A DNA stretch of 38,630 nt from an uncultured bacterium (GCA_937998345.1 CALLDH010000169.1:1-38630); one strand, 5' to 3'. Positions 24,751 through 33,806 are shown, counted from the first letter of the stretch. Notes: generated by a model from the letters alone, not told the origin. Numbers and translations are program-made.

Positions 24751-25659
24751 TCAGCCGTGCGCGTCGAGCCAGCCGGCGATCCGCGGCCAAACTTCCTCGC
24801 TCGCCGCCTTGCTGATGATCATTTCGACGTGGCCGTAGTCCTTGCTGAACCCTTGCTCGACGCCAAGCAGCACCCAGGCCTTGTCTTGGCTACCCACTGC
24901 GTCGAAGAGCAGACGGCAACCGGTCGCGGGATCGTTCTTGTCGTTCGACGCAGCGAAGGCCAACAAGGGTACTTCGATGCGACGCACTCCATCCCAGTAG
25001 TTGCGCCCGTCCTCCGTGAGCCATTGCCGATTTGGCCCTTTCCATCGATAGAAGTCGAGCATGTAACCGCGCGACTCTGGCTCCGGCCCGAGGCGAAACA
25101 GGCGCGCCGGGACTCGTCCGAGGAGGGTGAGCAGACCCCATGCGGCGGCTCGGGGCACCGCTCGTTGCATCCAACTGTCGCCTTCGCTGATGTTGGCGCC
25201 GAGGACCACCGCCGAACGCATCTGTTCGCCCGACGTCCAACCGCCAGCAAGAGAGCCGACAATGGCGACGCCACCCCAGGAGTGACCGACCCAGTGCGCG
25301 TGCTGACCCGTTTCCGCAGCCACCATTTGTTGAACCGCGGGCAGATCCCAGCGCATCTGATCCTCGGCGCTCCAGTTGCGATAGCGCCTGTCGCGGGTTG
25401 AGCGCCCGTGACCGCGCATCTCCGGAATCCAAACGTCGTAGCCATGCTGGAGGAGGTGCGGGGCGAGGCCGACTCCTTTGCTCGAAACCCAGAAGCTACG
25501 TTGGCAAAAGGTGCCGTGCACCAGAACTACCGGCTCACGAGCGCCATCATCTGAGTCGTCAAGAAGCCGAGTGATCGCGATCTCTACATCGTCCTCGGTC
25601 TTGATCCGATAGACTCGCGCGCTCACGGGCCCAATCCGATCCTTCTGGAACTTCGCCAT
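24751..25659 (-). CDS. Alpha/beta hydrolase
   Basis: A 302-residue soluble alpha/beta hydrolase. VVLVHGTFCQRSFW carries the HG oxyanion motif (residues 45-57), and WVGHSWGGVAI holds the nucleophile Ser127. Candidate acid residues are Asp240/Asp243 in AASNDKNDPAT and the catalytic His is His277 in YGHVEMI. The long hydrophobic-aromatic lid region (DFYRWKGPNRQWLTED) suggests a lipase- or PHA-synthase-like substrate rather than a small polar one. GGGGAA before the ATG supports the start. The dispersed repeat copy C begins 12 bases upstream of the start codon and must lie in or near its promoter. Confidence 0.83.
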   Translation of the reverse strand: MAKFQKDRIGPVSARVYRIKTEDDVEIAITRLLDDSDDGAREPVVLVHGTFCQRSFWVSSKGVGLAPHLLQHGYDVWIPEMRGHGRSTRDRRYRNWSAEDQMRWDLPAVQQMVAAETGQHAHWVGHSWGGVAIVGSLAGGWTSGEQMRSAVVLGANISEGDSWMQRAVPRAAAWGLLTLLGRVPARLFRLGPEPESRGYMLDFYRWKGPNRQWLTEDGRNYWDGVRRIEVPLLAFAASNDKNDPATGCRLLFDAVGSQDKAWVLLGVEQGFSKDYGHVEMIISKAASEEVWPRIAGWLDAHG

Positions 25660-25671
25660 CGTGTTCCCCGT

Positions 25672-25734
25672 AGCTCTCTTAGCCCACTAGGCGCATGTTG
25701 AGAACCGAGCTGCGCGGTACTACGTGTGGCGTCG
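25672..25734 (+). repeat. Dispersed intergenic repeat, copy C
   Basis: Bases 25672-25721 align gap-free with copies A (38 of 50) and B (35 of 50). The core is GCCCACTAGGC and the end is the invariant GCGCGGTACT. It lies between the start of the hydrolase gene and the 3' end of the next - strand gene. Confidence 0.65.
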
Positions 25735-25793
25735 ACGTCCTCAGACTCGACGAATCGCCCTTCTGGTCCCAACACGGTCGCGACCGCACGAGG

Positions 25794-27329
25794 TCAGCGA
25801 CGGGTGGCGTGCATTTCCGATGAGGTGGTCCTTCGCGCACGGCGTCCCTTGGATCCTTTGGAAGCCGGGGCGCAGGACCCGCGCGGATTGGCGGAGAGCT
25901 CGAGGATACCTCGCCCAGAGAACACCGGGTCGACGAACATGGCCCGGGAATCGGGTCCTCCCCAAGTCCCGCAGTGGTGCGTCGTGTCTCCGATTTGCAG
26001 CATTCGTACGACGTTGCGTCCCTTGAAATCGAGACGAATCGCCCCCTCGGCGAGGCCTTCGGCGACGCTCAGCGTTGCGGAGTCCGATATCGCTGGCTCG
26101 TGAAGTGTCATCGACCCGCCGCGCACGACGACGTCGCCTACCCCTAAGCCGGTTGGGGAGGCCACGATCAGATCCGCAGACTGCACCGTCACGCCGCCGG
26201 AGAAATCGTTGTTCCCGTTCAGAACGAGTCGTCCGCTGCCGATCCGCAGACCACCTTCTCCCGTCAGATGAATCGGCGCGTTCCCGTATGAGATACCGGC
26301 GAACTCCTCGGGAGAGTTGTCGAAGACACGGACCAACAGTGCGCCTCCATCGTCTAGGGTCGCCTCATCGAGAGCGATGTTCCCGCTCAAGCGAGCCGCG
26401 CGGGCCAGCACCGGGCGATACTTCTGCTGGGGCCCGAGGCGCCGCTGAAGAACGCGTCCTTCTTCGCTCAAAGCAAACCAAATCGTGCCCGTGCCGACCC
26501 CACCCGGCTTCGCTCGGGAGTGGGGACGAAATTTCGGTAAGCCGTAGCGCCCATCCGCGTTTTTTCTCGAATCGGGGTCGAAGTGAAGCGTGGCGCTCGA
26601 GTCGATGACCGGCACCGCGATGACCTTCGCCGCGTCTTTCTCCAGCGTACCGCGGCCATCGTAGTCCTTGGTGCTGGGATCAACCACGGTCGGCGAGCCC
26701 GCGACGATGAAGACGTGCCCAGTGTCGCGTGGCTTGGGGCGGCTGTCGTCGGACGGCTTTGCATACCGTCCCATGGCGTAGGCACCGATGTCGCCCGACC
26801 GTAAATCCTCGAAGCTCGTCACCGCCTCGAAGCCGGTCGCAGGCGCGTCGCCGCTGCGAAGGTACTGCGCCACCACGAACGCTCGCGACCATGGCCTCCG
26901 GCTTTCGCGCAGCGCAAAGTCCTCTGAATAGAGCCGGTTGTACTCGTCTCGCCCCCGCTGGGCCTGCAGGACCGCTTGATGGAGAGGGGAGATCGTGTTG
27001 AGCACGAAACTGAGCCAGCCGGAGCAGTCGGTCGAAGCGAGGAGGGAGTGCGCATCGGTCGACTCGAGCTGGACCTGCGGCTCACCGAGCCGCTTTCGCG
27101 GGCCGAGCAGCTTCTGGTGACTGTAGCTGTTGCTTGCGGGTGGTTCGTGGGCGTCGTCGCTCAGCGCCTGGATCACCGCCGTGGAGAACCGAACCGCGTC
27201 CTCGGATAACTGTGCCGACGAGTCCGTCGTCGCACGGGGGCTCCTACGCTCAACTGTGGTCGGTCCGATTTGAGGCGAACCACAGGCGGCGATTAAGAGG
27301 AGCATCGAAAGATGCGTTTTCGACAGCAC
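25794..27329 (-). CDS. NlpC/P60-like lipoprotein with autotransporter-type beta-strand repeat
   Basis: A 511-residue exported protein starting at a GTG (27329). The signal peptide SKTHLSMLLLIAAC ends in a lipobox. Residues about 80-290 resemble a papain-fold NlpC/P60 or CHAP-type hydrolase: STDCSGWLSFVL (candidate Cys), RSGDIGAYAMGRY, DTGHVFIVAGSP (candidate His) and VIDSSATLHF (candidate third residue). Residues about 345-450 contain GGLRIGSGRLVLNGNNDFSG, GVTVQSADLIVASPTG and VVVRGGSMTLHE, which match the autotransporter-associated beta-strand (PATR) repeat. An Arg/Lys-rich tail ends the protein. It probably acts on peptidoglycan or another amide outside the cell; the join of these two modules is unusual. 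Confidence 0.65.
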   Translation of the reverse strand: MLSKTHLSMLLLIAACGSPQIGPTTVERRSPRATTDSSAQLSEDAVRFSTAVIQALSDDAHEPPASNSYSHQKLLGPRKRLGEPQVQLESTDAHSLLASTDCSGWLSFVLNTISPLHQAVLQAQRGRDEYNRLYSEDFALRESRRPWSRAFVVAQYLRSGDAPATGFEAVTSFEDLRSGDIGAYAMGRYAKPSDDSRPKPRDTGHVFIVAGSPTVVDPSTKDYDGRGTLEKDAAKVIAVPVIDSSATLHFDPDSRKNADGRYGLPKFRPHSRAKPGGVGTGTIWFALSEEGRVLQRRLGPQQKYRPVLARAARLSGNIALDEATLDDGGALLVRVFDNSPEEFAGISYGNAPIHLTGEGGLRIGSGRLVLNGNNDFSGGVTVQSADLIVASPTGLGVGDVVVRGGSMTLHEPAISDSATLSVAEGLAEGAIRLDFKGRNVVRMLQIGDTTHHCGTWGGPDSRAMFVDPVFSGRGILELSANPRGSCAPASKGSKGRRARRTTSSEMHATRR

Positions 27330-27499
27330 GGCTCGTTCCCTGTCTTCCAAAGTGCACCGGCCAGAAGCGCCCGGTCGCACAACAGGCTAGTCGGACCGGG
27401 CACCGAGCACCAAATCTCTGACTCAATCTAGGCTGGCGACCGTCAAACGCCTTACATCCCTAGGCAACACGTCCCTCGCGGGGTACCGTGCCCAACTGA

Positions 27500-29161
27500 A
27501 TGACCAAGGGTAACGGCGCACAAGCTCTGATTCAGACTCTCATCCACGGTGGTGTGGACACCTGCTTCACCAATCCTGGGACGTCGGAGATGCACTTCGT
27601 CGCCGCGTTAGATCGGTCTAATATGCGCGGGGTATTGTGTTTGTTCGAAGGCGTGGCTTCGGGGGCTGCCGACGGATACGCGCGCATGGCAGATAAGCCT
27701 GCAGCCACCTTGTTGCATCTTGGATGCGGTCTCGGAAATGCGCTCGCGAACCTGCACAATGCGCGCAAGGCGCGTGTACCCATGATCAACATCATCGGAG
27801 ATCATGCGACCTATCACACTCAATACGACGCGCAGTTGCAGTCAGACATTGAGACCGTCGCCAAGAACATTTCTACGTGGTTCAAGACGACGCCTGAAAC
27901 CAGTCAACTAGCTGCCGATGCGGCTGAAGCGGTAGCGGTGGCCAAGGGCCCGCCCGCACAGATTGCTACCCTGATCTTGCCCGCAGATGTGTCCTGGGGT
28001 GAGGGTGCCGAACCCGTGCAGGCGCACGAGCCTGTGCAAGCGCCGGCGGCGTCTGGCGAAACGGTGCAGGCGATTGCACGGGTCATCAAGAAGTCGGGCA
28101 AGAAGGTTGCCTTCTTGTTGGGCAATCGGGTGCTACGTGAGGCTGGGCTGCGCGCGGCGTCGCAGATTGCGCAGAAGACAGGCGCCAAGCTCTTCTGCGA
28201 GGTCTTTCCGACGCGCCTCGAGCGAGGTGAAGGGCTGCCCGCCGTCGAGCGCATTGCGTACCTTGCGGAAATGGCTTCGGTGCAGCTCGACGGCTATGAC
28301 CACTTGGTTCTGGTGGATGCCAAGGCTCCCGTGTCGTTCTTCGCCTATCCAGGCAAGAAGAGCTATCTCGTGCCAGACAAGTGCACAGCCCACACATTGG
28401 TGGAGCCGCATGAAGATGCGCTCGCTTCGCTGCAGGCACTCGTCGAAGCGGCGGGTGCGTCCAACACCGAGCCCAAGTTGCAGAGCGCGGAACGTCCAAA
28501 ATTGCCCAAAGGCAAACTCAACGCCGCCAAGGTGTGTCAGGCCATTGGTGCCCTGTTGCCGACACACGCCATCATCTCCGACGAGGCGCAAACCTCCGGG
28601 GTTAGGCTGCCGAGTTTCACAGCGGGTGCGCCTCGCCATGACGTGCTGGCTTTGACCGGCGGGGCAATCGGACAAGGTTTGCCGGTCGCCGTCGGCGCGG
28701 CAACGGCCTCGCCGGACCGTCCCGTGCTCGCGCTCGTTGGCGATGGCTCCGCCATGTACACGATTCAGGCGCTATGGACGATCGCACGCGAGGGTCTCGA
28801 CGTAACTACGGTTATCTTGAACAACCGCTCCTATGGGATTCTCAATATTGAGCTCGAGCGCGTCGGAGCAGACAAGATCGGACCCAAAGCCAAGGCGCAA
28901 TTGGACCTATCGGAACCCGCGATTGACTTTGTGGCGATGGCCAAAGGAATGGGCGTATCTGCACAACGCGTCGCGACAGCCGAGGACTTCAACGCAGCGC
29001 TGCGAAACGCACTGAAGACCCGTGGCCCGTATCTGATCGATGCGGTCGTCCCTAGCGAGTACGAAGGATTGAAGCTCAAAGCGCTACCACACATGCTCAA
29101 CGCGCTCGGCAGCGTCCCTTCACCTGTCGCGAAGGCAATCAAGAAAAAGATTGCGCCGTAG
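27500..29161 (+). CDS. Thiamine-diphosphate-dependent enzyme (acetolactate-synthase-like)
   Basis: A 553-residue TPP enzyme of the acetohydroxyacid synthase/benzoylformate decarboxylase superfamily. The catalytic Glu50 lies in LFEGVASGAADGYARM. The middle domain (about 185-330) is less conserved. The TPP-Mg motif GDGSAMYTIQALWTIA starts at Gly414 and ends at the Asn pair 441-442 (VILNNRSYGIL). NPGTSEMHFVAAL near the N-terminus is the wording seen in the group often annotated as acetolactate synthase large subunit but lacking a regulatory subunit gene. True IlvB would normally sit beside ilvN/ilvC, absent here, so a 2-oxoacid decarboxylase or carboligase of unknown substrate is as likely. Confidence 0.85.
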   Translation: MTKGNGAQALIQTLIHGGVDTCFTNPGTSEMHFVAALDRSNMRGVLCLFEGVASGAADGYARMADKPAATLLHLGCGLGNALANLHNARKARVPMINIIGDHATYHTQYDAQLQSDIETVAKNISTWFKTTPETSQLAADAAEAVAVAKGPPAQIATLILPADVSWGEGAEPVQAHEPVQAPAASGETVQAIARVIKKSGKKVAFLLGNRVLREAGLRAASQIAQKTGAKLFCEVFPTRLERGEGLPAVERIAYLAEMASVQLDGYDHLVLVDAKAPVSFFAYPGKKSYLVPDKCTAHTLVEPHEDALASLQALVEAAGASNTEPKLQSAERPKLPKGKLNAAKVCQAIGALLPTHAIISDEAQTSGVRLPSFTAGAPRHDVLALTGGAIGQGLPVAVGAATASPDRPVLALVGDGSAMYTIQALWTIAREGLDVTTVILNNRSYGILNIELERVGADKIGPKAKAQLDLSEPAIDFVAMAKGMGVSAQRVATAEDFNAALRNALKTRGPYLIDAVVPSEYEGLKLKALPHMLNALGSVPSPVAKAIKKKIAP

Positions 29162-29248
29162 CCGGCGCACGACGCCATGCGGTTCGAACGTCCGCGTGAA
29201 GAGCCGACTGAAGACAGGGGAGGCTGTAGGCAGTATGGTTCGCAAGCC

Positions 29249-30040
29249 GTGAACGCGAGCAGGCCGCATCGATTGATCACTCTTGCCTTCTCTCACTACA
29301 ACGAGAAGGCTCGATGGGCGCTCGACCGATACGCGATTCCTTACAGCGAGGAACCGCACATGCCCTTCGTCTGTTCTTTGGCGGTCGCCGTCGCGACCCG
29401 CGGTCGCGGTGGCAAGGCCGACCGCACATCGTCCCGATACTCGACTCCAGTCCTGATCCTGAACGATGGCCGTGTCCTCTCGGACTCCACCGACATCGTT
29501 CGTTTCGCCGCGGAAGGAGACGACTCGTTGTTTCCAAGCAGCGAAGTCTCGGAGCTCGTCGACCACTACGGCGACCAACTAGGTCCGTACACTCGCTTCT
29601 TGGCGTACTGGCACCTGGGCCGTCATCCGGGAATGATCGAGCGACTGGCTGCTGACAACGTAGGCAGTCGGCAAGCAAAGGTGTTCCAACGACTTGCGCC
29701 CCTGATAGAGTCCCAACTCACGCGTGCCTTGAGTCTCACCGAGGCGGGTCGGGACCGCGCCATGGCGCGCCTACGCGAGGAACTAGATGCCGCCGGGTCG
29801 AGGCTCGGAGACCGCGACTATCTCTGCGGCGATCGATTCATAGCGGCCGACCTCACCTTCGGAGCGCTCCTCGCACCCGTGCTGTGCATCACACCCGAAG
29901 AGGGATTCGGCGCCATTCTGCCCGAACTAGCCTCCCTCGACGACGAGGCTCGGGCGCTGATCAGCGAGGTGCGCGCCCACAGAGCCGGCCAGTTCGCCCT
30001 TCGAATCTACGGCGAAGAGCGGCGCCGTTGCCAAAGCTAG
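29249..30040 (+). CDS. Glutathione S-transferase-family protein
   Basis: A 263-residue GST fold. The N-terminal thioredoxin-like half has ITLAFSHYNEKARWALDRY with the Ser/Tyr near strand 1, and STPVLILNDGRVLSDSTDI, where cis-Pro and the SDSTDI motif bind the gamma-glutamyl group. The all-helical C-terminal half ends with LCGDRFIAADLTFGALLAPV, the N-capping-box motif. The GTG at 29249 is preferred because homology begins right after it; the frame is open to 29177, and GGGGAGG at about 29217 does not match either start well. It follows the TPP gene by under 100 bases and may be cotranscribed. Confidence 0.82.
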   Translation: MNASRPHRLITLAFSHYNEKARWALDRYAIPYSEEPHMPFVCSLAVAVATRGRGGKADRTSSRYSTPVLILNDGRVLSDSTDIVRFAAEGDDSLFPSSEVSELVDHYGDQLGPYTRFLAYWHLGRHPGMIERLAADNVGSRQAKVFQRLAPLIESQLTRALSLTEAGRDRAMARLREELDAAGSRLGDRDYLCGDRFIAADLTFGALLAPVLCITPEEGFGAILPELASLDDEARALISEVRAHRAGQFALRIYGEERRRCQS

Positions 30041-30200
30041 AGACGGATTTCCGCGCAGCTGATTCTCCTCGGCTACACCTCATCGTTGCAGCCCACGTTC
30101 GTCGCCATCGCGCTCCTTGCCCGAGAATCGGGGTGGAATCGGGCCATTGTGTACCCGGAGAGTGTCCCCTGCGGGTTGAGGGGGTTACTATCGATGCCCG

Positions 30201-30698
30201 GTGATCACGTCCGTCGACCACATTCACATTCATGCCGCCGACCCTTCGGCCACGATTCGGTTCTACGAGTCCTGCTTCGGCGCTGAGCACCTAGGGTCCA
30301 TTCCTTCGGGTGAAGGTGGGCAGAACCAGGGCGTGCTTCTCGGCGGGCAGCTCTTGGTCATCAGTGCCTTCCCGTCAGGAATGACTCCGATGGAGCCGCC
30401 TGAAGCGGGGGAGGGGGCGCTTCGCTCCGGGTTTGGCGTGGCGCACTTTGGTGTTCAGACCACCGACCTCGATGGCGCGCTGGCGCGCTTGCGTGAGGCC
30501 GGGGTACACGCCCACGCCGAGCCGCGGCGCACTGGCTCGATCCGCTACGCGTATGTGACCGCACCCGACGGCGTGGTCATCGAGCTTGTTGAGCTCCACC
30601 TGCCTGCCCATCTCGCGCGGCTCGTGCCCCTGCTCAACGGCGTCAACCGAGCGATCCACCTCACACGACGCGCCCTCGCGAAGCAACTCTTCAAGTAG
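30201..30698 (+). CDS. VOC (glyoxalase/dioxygenase-fold) protein
   Basis: A 165-residue vicinal-oxygen-chelate protein with two beta-alpha-beta-beta-beta modules. Likely metal ligands are His in SVDHIHIHAAD, His in VAHFGVQTTDLDGAL and Glu in GVVIELVEL. DPSATIRFYESCFGAE is the typical helix after strand 1. Could be a glyoxalase I-like, epimerase or resistance enzyme; substrate unknown. GTG start at 30201, preceded by TACTAT (30186-30191), a possible -10 box that would give a very short leader. It is followed by the Rieske oxygenase. Confidence 0.8.
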   Translation: MITSVDHIHIHAADPSATIRFYESCFGAEHLGSIPSGEGGQNQGVLLGGQLLVISAFPSGMTPMEPPEAGEGALRSGFGVAHFGVQTTDLDGALARLREAGVHAHAEPRRTGSIRYAYVTAPDGVVIELVELHLPAHLARLVPLLNGVNRAIHLTRRALAKQLFK

Positions 30699-30771
30699 CC
30701 CCATCTCCTATGTTACGTTCAGTCCCGCCGGGACGACCGATTCCCGGGCGAAACCGGACCTTGGAGTGCAA

Positions 30772-31929
30772 GTGCGAGAACCTGAATCGAAGACCACACC
30801 GACCCTCGCGTATACTCGCTCCCCGGCACACAAAGAGACGAACGAGGCCAAGGCCGAGAGCCGACGCTTTCATTCGAGCTCGAAGAAAGTCAGGTTGCCT
30901 CCCTTTCCGAATAGTTGGTTTCACCTGGCCCCTTTTAGCGAATTCAAGAAGGACGAGATTCGGTCATTCAAGTTTCTCGGGCACGACATCATCGCCTTCA
31001 AAACGGGAAACGACAGCATTACCGTGATGGATGCGTACTGCCCTCACCTCGGTGCCCATTTGGGACGGGACGCGAAGGGGCGGAACAATCGGCTAAAGAA
31101 TGGATGCGTAGAGTGCCCCTATCACCATCTCACCTTCGACTCCGAGGGAAGCTGCGTACAAGGGAAGAGCCATGCGTCTGTGCCCAAGGCGAAGGTTTTC
31201 ACTTGGGAAACCGAAATCGTTGAAGGTCTCGTCTTCGTTTATCATCACAAAGACAAGTTGCCTGCGACCTGGAAGGTCTCTGAGTTCTTTCGCCCAGAAG
31301 GAAACTGGAGCCAGCCCTATATGACCTATCAAGGCGTTCATCCCATTCACCCGCAGGATGCCGCCGAGAACTCCGTCGACACCTTACATTTTCGGACTCT
31401 GCACCAGTTCGACCAGGTCGATCAGGTCACCGAAGCCGTTGCCGACCGTCAGCATTTTTACCAAACGCTTCACATTGGAAGGATGGGGATTCTCCCAAAG
31501 TTCATGAGGAACGTCCCCATCTACTCAGTCGTCAAAGAGGCCGCGGTAGGCGTTGGGTTCCCCATGGCCCACAATCGTTTTCATCCGATTGGATTGCAGG
31601 TAAACCATCTCGTTTTTCTGACGCCGATCGATGAGACCTCGACGAACTTCTGGTTCTACTTTCAGGTGTCTTTCTCGGACGTGAAAGTGCCTCGGTTCAT
31701 GAAAAGGCAAAAGGAGCGCCTCGACCGCCATTTGAACGAGCATGTTAAGCGAGCTGTCGACAGAGCTGTCCATCGCGCCGCATGTACCGCTCTGTCCCCC
31801 GTGTTTGCTTTCATCAACAGCCAAGATCTCGATATTTGGTCGACGAAGTCCTATTGCGAGAAACCTATCGTCTTGGGAGATGACGGCAACATCCATCTGT
31901 TCCGCAAATGGTGTAAGCAATTCTACTAA
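30772..31929 (+). CDS. Rieske non-haem iron oxygenase (KshA/DAF-36-like)
   Basis: A 385-residue oxygenase component. The Rieske 2Fe-2S ligands are Cys90/His92 (YCPHLGAHLG) and Cys115/His118 (ECPYHHLTFD). The mononuclear-iron facial triad motif N-x2-D-x2-H-x4-H is present as Asn200, Asp203, His206 and His211 (NSVDTLHFRTLH). The size and the MDAYCPHLGAHLG wording fit the branch that includes 3-ketosteroid 9-alpha-hydroxylase KshA and cholesterol 7-desaturase, rather than the aromatic-ring-hydroxylating alpha subunits. A steroid- or terpenoid-like substrate is likely but not proven. Start: GTG at 30772 with GGAG five bases upstream; the frame is open back to 30586 inside the VOC gene. No ferredoxin or reductase gene is nearby, so electrons must come from elsewhere. 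Confidence 0.87.
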   Translation: MREPESKTTPTLAYTRSPAHKETNEAKAESRRFHSSSKKVRLPPFPNSWFHLAPFSEFKKDEIRSFKFLGHDIIAFKTGNDSITVMDAYCPHLGAHLGRDAKGRNNRLKNGCVECPYHHLTFDSEGSCVQGKSHASVPKAKVFTWETEIVEGLVFVYHHKDKLPATWKVSEFFRPEGNWSQPYMTYQGVHPIHPQDAAENSVDTLHFRTLHQFDQVDQVTEAVADRQHFYQTLHIGRMGILPKFMRNVPIYSVVKEAAVGVGFPMAHNRFHPIGLQVNHLVFLTPIDETSTNFWFYFQVSFSDVKVPRFMKRQKERLDRHLNEHVKRAVDRAVHRAACTALSPVFAFINSQDLDIWSTKSYCEKPIVLGDDGNIHLFRKWCKQFY

Positions 31930-31948
31930 TGGCGACACTCTCCCCCCA

Positions 31949-32653
31949 ATGCTTGGCATGACTGGCATGACTAGCATGCCAAGCCGGTGCTGCGTGCTGA
32001 CTCTCTCTCTCTTGGCTGTGGCGTTGATTGCGGCCTGCTCGAAGTCGACGGCATCAAAGGCCACCATCCCCCGATACGACCGCATGCCGGGGTATGAGCG
32101 GGTTTTTTTCACGAGCTTGTTTGTAATCGGCGTAGGCGAGAACGAGGAAAAGAGACGGCTTTTCGAGGATGTGTTCTCCAGGGTGCTCTCCGGTGACAGC
32201 ACGTACGCGATGCCGAGTTGGAAGCGCTTGCCTCAGAGCCGACTTCTCACCGAGAGGGAGCTCAAGACCGCACTCAGCACGAATGACTTCGACGGCGTGT
32301 TGATCACCCGCTTGGTCAGCGTAGACGAGGACGGGGGCGAGGAACACGCGGAAGGAGATACGTCCGGAGTGCGGCGCGCACGTCCGTTCGAGGAATACTA
32401 TCAAGGCAGCTATGAGGCCGTTCACGAGCCCGGTTACTACGAGAGAACGATCGCCTACCGACTCGAGACGAACCTCTATGCGATCAGCGACGGTGGCCTC
32501 GTCTGGGCAGCTCATTCTGCCATCGTTGATCCGGCCTCGGTGGAGAAGGGCATCGACCGCCTGGCCGGAGCAGTCGCGGAGAAGCTCAGACAAGAGGGGT
32601 TGGTCCGCTGGGGGCTATTTTCACTCCTTGTGCGCCCAGGCGTGGGAATGTAA
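31949..32653 (+). CDS. Hypothetical lipoprotein, 234 aa
   Basis: The signal peptide SRCCVLTLSLLAVALIAAC ends in lipobox LIAAC. The mature sequence runs FFTSLFVIGVGENEEKRRLF, SRLLTERELKTALSTND, FDGVLITRLVSVDEDGG, and near the end GGLVWAAHSAIVDP, then a helix (AVAEKLRQEGLV). This pattern (an old Rossmann-like fold, DGVLVTRLV and a terminal amphipathic helix) is common to DUF4136-like lipoproteins that sense or scaffold in the envelope; no activity is known. Four in-frame ATGs at 31949, 31958, 31967 and 31976 repeat every nine bases, so the start is uncertain. Confidence 0.6.
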   Translation: MLGMTGMTSMPSRCCVLTLSLLAVALIAACSKSTASKATIPRYDRMPGYERVFFTSLFVIGVGENEEKRRLFEDVFSRVLSGDSTYAMPSWKRLPQSRLLTERELKTALSTNDFDGVLITRLVSVDEDGGEEHAEGDTSGVRRARPFEEYYQGSYEAVHEPGYYERTIAYRLETNLYAISDGGLVWAAHSAIVDPASVEKGIDRLAGAVAEKLRQEGLVRWGLFSLLVRPGVGM

Positions 32654-32720
32654 GTAGCCCACGATGGACCGAGTGGTTCTCCTTCCACAGAATCGCAACG
32701 CACAACCTTAGGAGGCAGCC

Positions 32721-33647
32721 GTGGTCGCCATCGCTGAGAACATCACCTGGCTCGTTGGTCGCACGCCGCTCGTACGGATGCCTCGGATCACCGCCGGTTT
32801 GAACGCGCAGGTCGTCGCCAAGCTCGAGAGCTTCAACCCCTGCGCCAGCGTCAAGGACCGCATCGGGCGCGCCATGATCGAAGCCGCCGAGCGCGATGGC
32901 GTGCTGAAGCCGGGCGTGACCCTCGTCGAGCCCACCAGTGGCAATACGGGCATCGGGCTGGCGTTCGTTGCAGCCTCGCGGGGCTACCGGCTCGTCCTGA
33001 CGATGCCGGAAACGATGAGCCTCGAACGGCGCCGGATGCTGTCCGCTCTTGGCGCCGAGCTCATTCTGACTCCGGGCAAGGGCGGGATGGGCGCCGCCAT
33101 CGACAAGGCAAGGGAGCTCGCCGAGCAGGAAGGCCACTTGCTCTTGCAGCAGTTCGCCAATCCCGCCAACCCGGAGGTGCACCGCAGGACGACCTCCGAG
33201 GAAATTTGGAACGACACGGACGGACAGGTCGACGTGTTCATCTCCGGCGTCGGCACCGGCGGCACCATCACCGGCGTGGCCGACGTGATCAAGCGTCGCA
33301 AGCCAGGCTTCAAAGCCATTGCTGTCGAACCAGTAGGCTCCCCCGTGTTGAGTGGCGGCGAGGCCGGGCCGCACAAGATTCAGGGCATCGGCGCAGGCTT
33401 CGTGCCGGATGTCCTGCAGACTGAGTTGATCGACGAGGTGTTCCAGGTCTCGGACGAGGACGCGGGCGCCGCAGCCCGGCGGGTCGCGAAAGAGGAGGGC
33501 ATCCTGGTGGGAATCTCGGCAGGGGCCGCGCTCCATGCCGCGCTCGAGGTGGCGAAACGCCCCGAGCACGCGGGCCAACTCATCGTGGTCCTGCTTCCGG
33601 ACACCGGCGAACGCTACCTCTCCACCTGGCTCTACGACGAAGAATGA
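32721..33647 (+). CDS. cysK: Cysteine synthase A (O-acetylserine sulfhydrylase)
   Basis: A 308-residue PLP enzyme forming L-cysteine from O-acetylserine and sulfide. Lys45 in CASVKDRIG is the Schiff-base lysine, [13 protein letters not shown] (residues 70-82) is the substrate loop, [10 protein letters not shown] (176-185) binds the PLP phosphate, and [12 protein letters not shown] near residue 264 contacts the pyridine nitrogen. Length and wording fit CysK rather than CysM or the longer cystathionine beta-synthase. GTG start at 32721 is supported by AGGAGG. It stands beside unrelated genes; no serine acetyltransferase is in the window. Confidence 0.92.
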   Translation: MVAIAENITWLVGRTPLVRMPRITAGLNAQVVAKLESFNPCASVKDRIGRAMIEAAERDGVLKPGVTLVEPTSGNTGIGLAFVAASRGYRLVLTMPETMSLERRRMLSALGAELILTPGKGGMGAAIDKARELAEQEGHLLLQQFANPANPEVHRRTTSEEIWNDTDGQVDVFISGVGTGGTITGVADVIKRRKPGFKAIAVEPVGSPVLSGGEAGPHKIQGIGAGFVPDVLQTELIDEVFQVSDEDAGAAARRVAKEEGILVGISAGAALHAALEVAKRPEHAGQLIVVLLPDTGERYLSTWLYDEE

Positions 33648-33729
33648 ATCGATGACGCCGTCGAAGTCGGCTCGACCACGCAGGACCAGACTTGGTTTGG
33701 CTTCGCGGTAATTCGTAAGCCGCGCGGCC

Positions 33730-33773
33730 GGTCGGCTTGCGTTCGGCTTGCGGTCGGCTTGTGGTCGGCTTGC
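33730..33773 (+). repeat. Four 11-bp tandem repeats upstream of the flavoprotein gene
   Basis: GGTCGGCTTGC is repeated four times back to back (33730, 33741, 33752, 33763). The second unit has GT for GG and the third ends in T instead of C. The period matches one DNA helical turn. TACTAT (33789-33794), a possible -10 box, follows 16 bases later. Confidence 0.75.
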
Positions 33774-33806
33774 TCCTGGGCGACCTGCTACTATCGCCCT
33801 CCGAAC

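Noticed and set aside
27500..29161. Assignment as ilvB (branched-chain amino acid synthesis)
   Set aside because: No regulatory subunit or ilvC is nearby and the middle domain is divergent, so only a TPP-enzyme call is supported.
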